DNA of 50,398 nucleotides from Verrucomicrobiaceae bacterium. GTDB lineage: Bacteria; Verrucomicrobiota; Verrucomicrobiia; Verrucomicrobiales; Verrucomicrobiaceae. Below are positions 23,313-31,761 of this stretch, piece after piece. The DNA lies in assembly GCA_027489965.1 (NCBI GenBank), contig JAIXZA010000027.1, forward strand, positions 1-50,398, given 5' to 3'. A program made the translations under genes and the position numbers. Under the pieces are notes generated by a model. The model was not told the origin of the DNA. It did no database searches and was given only the letters and a program-made list of their open reading frames with translations. Numbering within the stretch: position 1 is the first letter of the stretch; the number at the start of each line of letters is the position of its first letter.

Positions 23313-25004
23313 TCATTTCACGGAGCGCAGTTTAGCTAGCGTCGCTACCATGACTTTCGCAAAGAAGTAATTCTTGAGTGGACGGGTGCGCAGATTTTCC
23401 ACCTGCGCGGCCCAGAGTTCTTCGAGTGAGGTGATGGCTTGTGGCGTCTGCTCTGCGATGGCCTGGGTCAGCTTTACGGTGATCGGATCAATGTCGTTGC
23501 AGACGTGTATCTCGCTAATGTTGGAGAACCTGCCGACGAAATCACGAGCGAGTGTCTGAGCCCCTTCTTTGTCGCTGCTATTAAAGAGGCTCACCATGCG
23601 GCCATACTCTTCATAAGCAACCCAGTTCCGACGTTGCCTAACCGGTGAATACTTGAGCGCCTCCTGCGTTTTTCCAAGCGCCACACAGGCGAAGGCGATT
23701 TTCCAGGTGTCGTAATCGTGGCTAGGGTTTGCTTTGGTGAGGTCATCCTGCACCTGCATTAACTGCTGCAAACTGGCCTCTGCCTGAGAGGTCTGCTGTT
23801 GTATCATTAGGCAGGGAATGAGCTGCAGAAGAGACTCGGTGACATTGCCAGTCATGGTTGAAGCTTGGGCGCGTTCCTTGTTTTCAAGGAAGAGTTTTGC
23901 TGCCTGAGGATAATTGCGCAGGCCAAACTCTGCTGTGCCCAACTCTTGGTAAAAGAGGTAAGTGCCGCGAAAATCTCCGCCATCCTTGGCGAGCAGCGTG
24001 TGCGCCTCTGACAAGGTTTTCTTCGCGCCTGCGAAGTCTCCCGAATCATTCTGACTGCTGGCGAGGTCGATGCTGTAATCCAGCAGCTTCTGGCGGTCGG
24101 TGCTGAAGTGCTTTTTCACATGATCAAGGGCCGCTCGATGATACTTGGGAGCCTTGGCGTAACTGCGAGCCCAACCCCGCAGCGTGCCCGCATGGTTCCA
24201 GGCTTCGCCGACCTGCTCGGAGGTTTCACCGTGGTAGTTTGCTGCATTGATGACGCCATACCGCTCCTGCCCGGCTGCCAGTTCTTCACAGCCTGCGTTT
24301 AGAAGAGCCTGGCTGAACTGCGCCGAGCGAAGCACAAAATGGGTGAGCTTGCTCTGGAGTGGCGGCTTGAAGTACCCCGACTTGTCTGTGCGCACGCCTG
24401 TGCCGAGAAACTTCCCGCTTAAAAACCACCCTGTTCCTGGCTTTTGACGCGACAGGACGATCATGCCCGCCTGCTTCTCCGGCAGTACGACGCCCTGAAC
24501 CTGTGGCAGAAACCCATAGGATTCATTGGTGGCAAAGACCTTACCCGTGCTGTCCAAAAGCTCCATTTTGTCTCTGTGCAGACGGGCTTGCTTCCAAAAC
24601 GGATGGGCATCGAATGTGATGTCCACGGGTGCCGCGCCGGACGTCGGCAATGTGCCCTGACCGGCCACGGTGAACTGGTGAATCTCCTGCATCATGCCGA
24701 CCACAAAAGACTGTAGGTCATCGCTGAACACGAAGAGAGCTAGGCCATTCCCTTTGAAGTTCTGCCGTAGGATGCCTGGCTCCACGATCTCGGCACCCGT
24801 CGTGGTGCTGAGTAGGGCATCCGCAGCCAGTGCCTCGATTTTGTCCCCAAGAAAGCGTACTTCTGGATACGCCGTGTAAGAGCACTCCCACTTCTTGTTG
24901 GCAATTTCGGTCATGAACGCCTCAGGGCTAGACAGGGCTGGGGGAAGCCCCTGCACTGAGGCGGCAAAGAAGACGCAGAATAAAAGGGTTAGACTTCGGC
25001 ACAT
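23313..25004 (-). CDS. Secreted TPR-containing protein of unknown function
   Basis: The 563-residue product begins with a signal peptide (MCRSLTLLFCVFFAASVQG, cut near residue 19). Residues about 25-260 are a beta-rich region of unknown family (KKWECSYTAYPEVRFLG). Residues about 290-480 are helical with TPR character: LDHVKKHFSTDRQKLLDYSI, GDFAGAKKTLSEAHTLLAKD and FGLRNYPQAAKLFLENKE. TPRs mediate protein interactions, here in the periplasm or outside. The frame is open to 25133, but ATG 25004 directly precedes the signal peptide. It is divergent from the XylF-like gene. Confidence 0.75.
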   Translation of the reverse strand: MCRSLTLLFCVFFAASVQGLPPALSSPEAFMTEIANKKWECSYTAYPEVRFLGDKIEALAADALLSTTTGAEIVEPGILRQNFKGNGLALFVFSDDLQSFVVGMMQEIHQFTVAGQGTLPTSGAAPVDITFDAHPFWKQARLHRDKMELLDSTGKVFATNESYGFLPQVQGVVLPEKQAGMIVLSRQKPGTGWFLSGKFLGTGVRTDKSGYFKPPLQSKLTHFVLRSAQFSQALLNAGCEELAAGQERYGVINAANYHGETSEQVGEAWNHAGTLRGWARSYAKAPKYHRAALDHVKKHFSTDRQKLLDYSIDLASSQNDSGDFAGAKKTLSEAHTLLAKDGGDFRGTYLFYQELGTAEFGLRNYPQAAKLFLENKERAQASTMTGNVTESLLQLIPCLMIQQQTSQAEASLQQLMQVQDDLTKANPSHDYDTWKIAFACVALGKTQEALKYSPVRQRRNWVAYEEYGRMVSLFNSSDKEGAQTLARDFVGRFSNISEIHVCNDIDPITVKLTQAIAEQTPQAITSLEELWAAQVENLRTRPLKNYFFAKVMVATLAKLRSVK

Positions 25005-25164
25005 CGTTCCACGCGATAAACCCTGTGCTTTCCACGTCAACTGGGGAAAATGAGGCCCGGTGACATGCCCTTGAGAGAATACTTTTCCTGGAAGTGCTAG
25101 ACTTCTCATTTGGACAGATTTTTTACTTCCCAAGCTGCTCGGGTGTCGCTAGACCGTTAGGCAC

Positions 25165-26202
25165 ATGAATGGCCGCATCACTTTCGTTATCCTTTCTTTT
25201 ATCCTGAGCATCGCTACGGGCTGGGTCATTTCCCGCAATGGCAATGCCCGCCAGAGCAGACAACTCACCATCGGACTGAGCATGGACACGCTGAAAGAAG
25301 AGCGTTGGATTTCAGATCGTGATCTATTCATGGCACAGGCCAAGGCCCTCGGTGCTAAAGTCGAGGTGCGATCCGCCAACAGTGATGACACGCGCCAGCT
25401 CAGAGATGTGGAAAGTCTGATCACCACCGGAGTCGATGCGCTGGTAATCATCCCCCATGATGGGGCCGCGATGGCAAAGGCCGTGGCTATGGCCCATGCG
25501 GAGGGTATTCCTGTGCTCTCGTATGATCGTTTAATCACGGGTGCAGAGACAGATCTCTACATCACTTTTGACAATCTGAAGGTCGGTGAACTTCAGGCCA
25601 AGTTCTTGGCCGATCGGCTTCCCTCAGGGCGTCCCCTGCGGCTTATCCGCATCTACGGCGCAAAGACGGACAACAATGCCAAGCTCTTCAAACAAGGGCA
25701 GGACAACATCCTGAAACCCTTGATTGAAGCTGGGAAGGTCGAGGTCGTCTTTGAAGATTGGGCCGAAGATTGGAAGCCTGAAAATGCTAAAAAGATCACC
25801 AATGCCGCGATCACGAAAGCTGGCCAAAACATTGATGCCATCCTAGCCAGCAATGATGGAACAGCAGGCGGCGCTATCCAGGCTTTGATCGAAGAAGGTC
25901 TGGCTGGAAAAGTCCTCGTCACAGGTCAGGATGGCGATCTGGCAGCCTGCCAGAGAATCGTTTCGGGCACCCAAACGATGACGGTTTACAAACCGCTGAC
26001 GGAGTTGGCCAAGCGAGCAGCCGAGCTTGCCGTCAAATTGGGTAACAAAGAACAGATCGATACCAAGGCCAAAACCGCCAACGGCAAAATCGATGTGCCG
26101 AGTGTGCTGCTAGACATTGTCAGTGTCACCCAGGAAAACATACGCCAGACCCTCATTGCAGATGGCTTTCGCAAAGAAGCAGACGTTTACCAAGGTAAGT
26201 AA
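25165..26202 (+). CDS. xylF: XylF-like sugar ABC transporter binding protein
   Basis: The 345-residue protein matches E. coli XylF along its length: TIGLSMDTLKEERWISDRD, DALVIIPHDG, YDRLITGAETDLYITFDN, TDNNAKLFKQGQ, AILASNDGTAGGAIQAL and GTQTMTVYKPLTELA. These residues line the D-xylose pocket in XylF, so xylose or a related sugar is likely. It has an N-terminal signal/anchor (about 5-23) with no lipobox. The ATPase and permease (XylG, XylH) are not adjacent. It is followed 46 bp later by a TIM-barrel sugar protein on the same strand, a probable two-gene unit for sugar handling. Confidence 0.88.
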   Translation: MNGRITFVILSFILSIATGWVISRNGNARQSRQLTIGLSMDTLKEERWISDRDLFMAQAKALGAKVEVRSANSDDTRQLRDVESLITTGVDALVIIPHDGAAMAKAVAMAHAEGIPVLSYDRLITGAETDLYITFDNLKVGELQAKFLADRLPSGRPLRLIRIYGAKTDNNAKLFKQGQDNILKPLIEAGKVEVVFEDWAEDWKPENAKKITNAAITKAGQNIDAILASNDGTAGGAIQALIEEGLAGKVLVTGQDGDLAACQRIVSGTQTMTVYKPLTELAKRAAELAVKLGNKEQIDTKAKTANGKIDVPSVLLDIVSVTQENIRQTLIADGFRKEADVYQGK

Positions 26203-26248
26203 GACCACCGCTAACTCTGCGTTTAATTCCTGACCTCTATCAAGCCTT

Positions 26249-27154
26249 ATGAATCGTCGCACCTTTTTCCAGACCACAGCTGTCGCCACTGCGGCAGCGA
26301 CACTTTCCCCAAGCCCTAGCCGAGCTGCAGCGATCAGCATCGCCAAAGAAGCCGCTGATCCTGGCTATAAAATCAAAAATAAGGGCATCAAGCATACCCT
26401 CATGGGATGGTGCTGGAAGCCGATGGATACGTTGGTTTTAGCTCAACACGCCAAGGACATCGGGCTCGTCGGCATTGAAGGCATTGATCGTAAATATTAC
26501 GCGGACGTGAAGAAGATCGGACTCGACATTTCTCTGGTCGGTAGCCACGGCTTTTCGAATGGCCCCTGCAATCCCAAGTATCGTGACGAAGTCATCAGCA
26601 AACTGACAGAGGCTATTGATGTGGCAGCTGAGGTCGGCTGCAAGAAGGTGATCACTTTCACAGGCATGAAATTCGAAGGCATGGACCGCGATCAAGCCAT
26701 CAAAGACTGCATCGACACCTGGAAAGTGGTGCTACCTCAGGCTGAGAAAAAGGGCATCACTTTAGTCTTAGAGCACCTCAACTCGCGGGATAGCTCCCAT
26801 CCCATGAAAGGTCATCCTGGCTACTTTGGTGATGATGTGGATTTTTGTGTGGATCTGATCCAGCAAATGGGCTCGCCCAACTTCAAGCTGCTCTTTGATA
26901 TTTACCATGTGAGCATCATGAATGGTGACGTGATCCGCAGGATGCGGCAGCATAAAGAGGCCATCGGCCACATGCATACGGCTGGCAATCCAGGGCGCTG
27001 CGAGCTGGATGAGCATCAGGAGATCAATTATCCCGCCGTGATCCAGGCAGCGCTGGAGATCGGCTACCATGACTTTGTGGCGCATGAATTTATCCCAACC
27101 TGGGAGGACACGATCCTGGCCCTACGCCATGCCGCCATGGTTTGTGATGTCTAG
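26249..27154 (+). CDS. Tat-exported TIM-barrel sugar isomerase/epimerase-like protein
   Basis: The start MNRRTFFQTTAVATAAATLS is a twin-arginine signal (Arg3-Arg4). The rest is an AP-endonuclease-2/xylose-isomerase-like TIM barrel: VLEHLNSRD (metal-binding Glu), LLFDIYHVSIM (Asp and His), IGHMHTAGNPGRCELD and FVAHEFIPTW (terminal Glu). The pattern is close to hydroxypyruvate isomerase (Hyi). The enzyme probably isomerises or epimerises a small sugar with a divalent metal, outside the cytoplasm; exported versions are frequent in Planctomycetes and Verrucomicrobia. It follows the XylF-like gene. Confidence 0.87.
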   Translation: MNRRTFFQTTAVATAAATLSPSPSRAAAISIAKEAADPGYKIKNKGIKHTLMGWCWKPMDTLVLAQHAKDIGLVGIEGIDRKYYADVKKIGLDISLVGSHGFSNGPCNPKYRDEVISKLTEAIDVAAEVGCKKVITFTGMKFEGMDRDQAIKDCIDTWKVVLPQAEKKGITLVLEHLNSRDSSHPMKGHPGYFGDDVDFCVDLIQQMGSPNFKLLFDIYHVSIMNGDVIRRMRQHKEAIGHMHTAGNPGRCELDEHQEINYPAVIQAALEIGYHDFVAHEFIPTWEDTILALRHAAMVCDV

Positions 27155-27206
27155 TTTCACCCGTCCAATGCTCTTGCACATGCCGAGTGATGCGCGAAAC
27201 TGAGCG

Positions 27207-28523
27207 GTGCCAGAAAACGACCTCATCAAACCTACCGCGCGCTTCGAAGACTTACGCGGCATCCTCCGCTATGTGCCGCAATTCCGGCAGCGTGTCTTTG
27301 TGATCGCTATTGATGGGGCCTTACTGCACCAGCCTGGTTTTCCAAGTCTGCTCCAGGATGTGGCTGTTCTACAATCACTGAATATTGAAGTGGTACTCGT
27401 CTTTGGCGCGCGCGCCCAAATTCGCGCCTTAGCCGAAAAGCGTGGGGTCATTCTTAGCAGTGACGACGGCATGGGTAAGACGGATGAAGCCAGCCTAGAC
27501 ATTGCCATTGAAGCGATCACCCGACAATCCAGTGAACTCATGGCTGATCTGACAGCACTGGAACTGCCAGTGGTCATTTCCAATGCTCTTGTGGTTCATC
27601 CAGCAGGTGTGATCAATGGCACCGACCTCGAATTCACCGGGCGGATCGAGCGCGTGGATGCTGAATCTTTAGAAGTCATCCTGAAAGCGGACATCATTCC
27701 CATCCTCTCGCCCATCGGTTACGATGGCAAAGGGGCGACCTTACGCCTGAACTCGGACGCCGTTGCCATCGAAGTCGCACTGGCCCTAAAGGCAGCCAAA
27801 GTGATTTTCGTTTCCGAAGCAGGTTTAACCAACCCAGATGGAAGTCGCCTAGCTCAGATCTCCATCGCAGACGCACGGGAAATTTATAAACGCAAAGAGG
27901 CGCGTCATGACGTGAATCTGCTCTCCAAATTACGCTACGGAGCCCTGGCCTGCCAGGAAGGCGTCGCGCGGGTGCACATTGTCGATGGCACTCAGGACGA
28001 GGCTTTGTTGGCCGAGCTTTTCAGCAATGAAGGGGTCGGTACCATGATCCATGCTGACGACTATCAGCAAATTAGAAAAGCTCAGGCCTCAGATGTACCA
28101 GCCCTGCTTTCCATGATGCAGCAATCCATGGACGACGCTGCTTTGGTCCCGCGCACTCGTGAACAAATTCAGTCCCGCATCAAAGACTTCTTTGTGCTTG
28201 AGACCGATAGCAATCCGATCGGCTGCGTTGCTGTGCATAGCTATGAGGAAGAGGGCAGAAATGTGGCTGAGCTGGCCTGCCTGTTTGTGCGGCGCAGTCA
28301 CAAAAATCGTGGACATGGACAAAAACTCGTCGCCTTTGCTGAAGACACCGCCAAACAGCGCGGCTGTGAGGTGCTTGTAGCTCTGAGCACTCAGGCCTTC
28401 CGATTCTTCGAAGAGAAAATGGGCTTTCTAGTCACAGATCCCTCAGCCCTGCCCTTGGCTCGTCGTGAAAAATATGACCGCAGCGGCAGGAACTCAAAGG
28501 TTCTGATCAAGAGTCTGCGTTGA
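27207..28523 (+). CDS. argA: N-acetylglutamate synthase (ArgA type)
   Basis: The 438-residue protein combines an N-terminal amino-acid-kinase fold (about 15-280; DLRGILRYVPQFRQRVFVIA, VVLVFGARAQIRALAEKRG, RLNSDAVAIEVALALKAAKV) with a C-terminal GNAT acetyltransferase domain (about 290-432; IRKAQASDVPALLSMMQQ, ACLFVRRSHKNRGHGQKLV, with an acetyl-CoA loop). This is the classic ArgA layout: it acetylates glutamate from acetyl-CoA in the first step of arginine synthesis, and the kinase-like part normally senses arginine. The start is a GTG at 27207. No other arg genes are nearby. Confidence 0.92.
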   Translation: MPENDLIKPTARFEDLRGILRYVPQFRQRVFVIAIDGALLHQPGFPSLLQDVAVLQSLNIEVVLVFGARAQIRALAEKRGVILSSDDGMGKTDEASLDIAIEAITRQSSELMADLTALELPVVISNALVVHPAGVINGTDLEFTGRIERVDAESLEVILKADIIPILSPIGYDGKGATLRLNSDAVAIEVALALKAAKVIFVSEAGLTNPDGSRLAQISIADAREIYKRKEARHDVNLLSKLRYGALACQEGVARVHIVDGTQDEALLAELFSNEGVGTMIHADDYQQIRKAQASDVPALLSMMQQSMDDAALVPRTREQIQSRIKDFFVLETDSNPIGCVAVHSYEEEGRNVAELACLFVRRSHKNRGHGQKLVAFAEDTAKQRGCEVLVALSTQAFRFFEEKMGFLVTDPSALPLARREKYDRSGRNSKVLIKSLR

Positions 28524-28541
28524 TTGCGTTTACAATAACTC

Positions 28542-29642
28542 ATGAGACGCCTTCTTTTCATCTTCCCCTGCTTTTGCCTGCATGTTAAGGCGGCTAATCC
28601 AGCGCCTGAGATCATCTCGCCTCAGGTCAAAGCATCGGTAGAAAAAGCCGTCGCTTGGCTGTTGAAGCAACAACAGCCTGCGGGGCATTTTTCCGATCAA
28701 AAAACCAATCAAGCACCACGTCGAGGAGATGTACCTAGCCATACGGCGGCGATGACTGCGCTCTCGATCATGGGCTTGGCCTCTGTGGGCCATTTACCGG
28801 GCAATCCAACGCCCGAAGGCAAAGCCGCCGAGCGGGCATTGAAGTTTATCGTCGATCATGTCGAACCTGATGAAAACGGCTATTTGGGACGCAGCGATCG
28901 CAGCCGCATGTATGGCCACGGCATCATCACTCTCATGCTCACTGAGATGCTCGGCATGTCAGCCGATGAAGCGACTGATAAAAAGGTGCGCACGATGACC
29001 GAAAAAGCCATCAAACTCATCCTCCGTGCCCAGCAGGTCCCTAAAAGTGAAGCCAATCGGGGCGGCTGGCGCTATGAGCCCAGCAGCAGCGATAGCGATA
29101 TTAGTGTGAGCGTCTGGCAGCTCATGTCATTAAGAGCCGCAAAGAACAGTGGGATCGATGTGCCGAAGGAAGCTATCGACAACGGCATTGCCTACATCAA
29201 GCGCAGCTACCGCGCGGAACGTGACAGCAACGGCCTTTTGAAACAGCAGGAGGCTGCTTTTAGCTACGAGCCTTATGGGGGGCGGCAGACTTTCTCAACC
29301 ACCTCCGCAGGGCTGCTTTCCCTCCAAGTTGCGGGTCAATACAATACCGCTGAAGTGATAGGCTCCTCAAATTGGCTATTAAAATTTCCACCCGAAGTCA
29401 ATGAACCCTGGTTCTTTTACGGCTGCTACTACTACGCTCAGGGTATGTATCAACGCGGTGGTGATCATGCCGCGACTGCGCGACAAAAGACAGAACAAAT
29501 GCTTGTCGGAGCACAAAGCGCCGAAGGTGCATGGTATCCGAGAAACGGTAACGAAAAGAGCGCGGGCCCAGTCTATGCTACGTCTTTAGCACTTCTCAGC
29601 CTAAGCGTGTATCATCACTTCCTGCCGATTTATCAAAAGTAA
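28542..29642 (+). CDS. Secreted prenyltransferase/squalene-cyclase-repeat protein
   Basis: The 366-residue protein has a signal peptide (about 1-17) and then alpha/alpha-toroid repeats of the prenyltransferase/squalene oxidase type: VEKAVAWLLKQQQPAGHF, LKFIVDHVEPDENGYLG, RGGWRYEPSSSDSDISVSVW and GAQSAEGAWYPR. Such proteins are common in Planctomycetes and Verrucomicrobia. The catalytic DXDD of cyclases is not present, so a terpene-cyclising role is unlikely; structural or glycan-binding use outside the cell is a guess. It begins 18 bp after argA. Confidence 0.85.
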   Translation: MRRLLFIFPCFCLHVKAANPAPEIISPQVKASVEKAVAWLLKQQQPAGHFSDQKTNQAPRRGDVPSHTAAMTALSIMGLASVGHLPGNPTPEGKAAERALKFIVDHVEPDENGYLGRSDRSRMYGHGIITLMLTEMLGMSADEATDKKVRTMTEKAIKLILRAQQVPKSEANRGGWRYEPSSSDSDISVSVWQLMSLRAAKNSGIDVPKEAIDNGIAYIKRSYRAERDSNGLLKQQEAAFSYEPYGGRQTFSTTSAGLLSLQVAGQYNTAEVIGSSNWLLKFPPEVNEPWFFYGCYYYAQGMYQRGGDHAATARQKTEQMLVGAQSAEGAWYPRNGNEKSAGPVYATSLALLSLSVYHHFLPIYQK

Positions 29643-29663
29643 CTCGGCGAGATTGTCTGAGAA

Positions 29664-30329
29664 CTACCAGTTTTTGGTCCAGACTTGGCTGGCGGTATTG
29701 AGAACAGCAGATTGTGTGACCTCAACGGAATCACGAGCCACATTTTCAGTATCTTCATTCAGCGCCCAAATGTCATAGGTGCTCAGATTGATAGTTCTTG
29801 GCTGTGCTGCGCCACCAGAGCCTCCTTGCGCAGCAACAGGAGCTGCTTTGACGTAGCGGATAGGGTGACCAAAACCGTCAATCATGAAATAAATTTGCCC
29901 ACTTTTAGTCCAAAGTTCCTTTGGCATGTCTTTGAGCATCACATTTTTAGATTCATTCACATCTAATTCACCATCTGAATTTGGAATCCCCAGTGATCTC
30001 ACCCCGTTGATGGCATCGGTTCCATCTCCGCTCATGGCTTGATACAGGCACGCAGCCCCACCAACAACGTAGCTTTTATTGGTGATCTGAATCGTTGCGG
30101 TTGGGTCTTTCGCATCTGGATAGCCACCAAACTCCTGACTGTAATTTTCCAAAGCAGATCGGATCGCTTTGATCGACACCTCAGTCTTTTGGCGCTTCGA
30201 ATAACGATCAGCATAGGTAAAGCCACCTACAACCAAGGAAAACAAAAGCGCTATGATACTGACTACGGTGATCAATTCGATCAAAGTAAATCCAGATCGT
30301 GAAGAGTTACGAATCGACAGTTTCATCAT
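29664..30329 (-). CDS. Type II secretion/type IV pilus pseudopilin (GspG-like)
   Basis: The prepilin signal RSGFTLIELITVVSIIALLF is clear: cleavage after Gly13 leaves N-methyl-Phe, with the Glu5 of the mature protein. The remainder has the GspG look (KAIRSALENYSQEFGGYPD, then DGFGHPIRYVK with the Ca2+-site-like loop). It should form the pseudopilus or a minor pilus. It is last in the operon gspE-gspE-gspF-pseudopilin, 38 bp after gspF. A run of eight C residues lies a few bases upstream of the start (minus strand; 30333-30340). Start at 30329 or the adjacent Met at 30326. Confidence 0.88.
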   Translation of the reverse strand: MMKLSIRNSSRSGFTLIELITVVSIIALLFSLVVGGFTYADRYSKRQKTEVSIKAIRSALENYSQEFGGYPDAKDPTATIQITNKSYVVGGAACLYQAMSGDGTDAINGVRSLGIPNSDGELDVNESKNVMLKDMPKELWTKSGQIYFMIDGFGHPIRYVKAAPVAAQGGSGGAAQPRTINLSTYDIWALNEDTENVARDSVEVTQSAVLNTASQVWTKNW

Positions 30330-30367
30330 ATTGGGGGGGGAGGATTTAAGAAACGTGAATCAGTGGA

Positions 30368-31645
30368 CTATGATGCACCGGAGCTTAGGCCTTTGATCAC
30401 TTCGATCAGCGGCATGAAAAGAGCCATAACGATGGTACCAACGACGAGAGCCAGAATGACGATCATGATAGGCTCCAACATGGAGGTGAGGGCTGAAACA
30501 GAGTTATCGACCTCATCTTCATACACGTCGGCAATCTTCAAAAGCATCTCCGGCAGCTGACCGGTTTCTTCACCGACATCAACCATGGAGATAACCATTG
30601 GAGGGAAGACATTGCTTGATTCAAGCGGAGCCACCATGGACTCACCTTCTTTGACAGCATCATGAACTTTGATAATGGCGTCTGAAATGATGGCATTCCC
30701 AGCCGTTTCACGAGTGATGTTAAGAGCCTGCAAGATAGGCACCCCTGATGTCACCAAGGTACCAAGAGTACGAGTGAAACGGGAAATAGCAGTCTTTCTC
30801 TGAACATCACCAAAAAGAGGCACCTTCAGCTTCCAACTGTCAATCGAACGGCGCCCACCTGGGGTGGAGGCAAACATGCGCCACGCAACAACGAAGATCG
30901 CAATACCAGCGACGATGAAAAGAATGTTGCTACTCATCCAGCGACTGAAACCCATGACGAGCTTAGTGAGATAGGGAAGTTTGTCCGCACTGCCCAACAT
31001 GTCTTCAAAGATTTTCTCGAAACGAGGAACGATGACCAACATCAGGAACACCATGATCAACGAAGCAATGATCATGACGATCATTGGATAAATCATGGCA
31101 GCCATGACCTTGTTTTTCAGCTTTTGTGCTTTCTCCTGATATTCGGCCAGACGATTCAAAACGATTTCAAGAACCCCACCAAGCTCACCGGCTTTCACCA
31201 TGTTCACATAGAGTTTGTTGAAGATTTTGGGATACTGAGTCAGCGTCTCAGAGAAAGTGCTGCCGGTCTGAACATTCTCAGCCAAAGTCGCGATGGTGGA
31301 CTTCATGATCGGAGTCGGCTCTTGACGAGAAAGAACGGTCAAACCGCGTAGCAAGGGCAAACCCGCATCAATCAGCGTGGCTAGCTGGCGGGTGAAGATC
31401 ATGAGCGTCTTGCTCTTCACCTTGGCATTAGCACCAGCTTTGACGACCTTACCCTTAGCTTTTGAAACCGTCGCACTGGCACGTTTCTTCACGGCTGCGT
31501 CGCCTTTGCCTTCCTGAACGACCTGAGTCGGATAGAGCTGACTCTGGCGGAGTGAATTGATGGCTTCGCTTTCGTTGGAAGCGTCCAATTCTCCGGCAAC
31601 TTCTTGGCCGTTCTGGTCTAGGGCAATGTAGTGAAACTTCGGCAT
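30368..31645 (-). CDS. GspF/PilC inner-membrane platform protein
   Basis: The 425-residue protein has the type II secretion F layout: an N-terminal region starting MPKFHYIALDQNGQEVAGEL, then LMIFTRQLATLIDAGLPLLRGL, three transmembrane segments and two T2SSF domains (about 90-215 and 290-415), with VGEETGQLPEMLLKIADVYE in the second. It organises the assembly ATPase and pseudopilus at the inner membrane. A Lys/Ala-rich linker (about 48-80) precedes the first domain. Third in the operon; 116 bp separate it from the upstream gspE. Confidence 0.92.
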   Translation of the reverse strand: MPKFHYIALDQNGQEVAGELDASNESEAINSLRQSQLYPTQVVQEGKGDAAVKKRASATVSKAKGKVVKAGANAKVKSKTLMIFTRQLATLIDAGLPLLRGLTVLSRQEPTPIMKSTIATLAENVQTGSTFSETLTQYPKIFNKLYVNMVKAGELGGVLEIVLNRLAEYQEKAQKLKNKVMAAMIYPMIVMIIASLIMVFLMLVIVPRFEKIFEDMLGSADKLPYLTKLVMGFSRWMSSNILFIVAGIAIFVVAWRMFASTPGGRRSIDSWKLKVPLFGDVQRKTAISRFTRTLGTLVTSGVPILQALNITRETAGNAIISDAIIKVHDAVKEGESMVAPLESSNVFPPMVISMVDVGEETGQLPEMLLKIADVYEDEVDNSVSALTSMLEPIMIVILALVVGTIVMALFMPLIEVIKGLSSGAS

Positions 31646-31761
31646 AAATGGATGCGACGGGTAATAATAGATCTGAAAATAAGAATACTTGGCAATGACG
31701 GTTTTTGTCCATCAAATTCATTCGGGTTTGTTGCACAAAATTGAGCCAACAACCCAATGAA

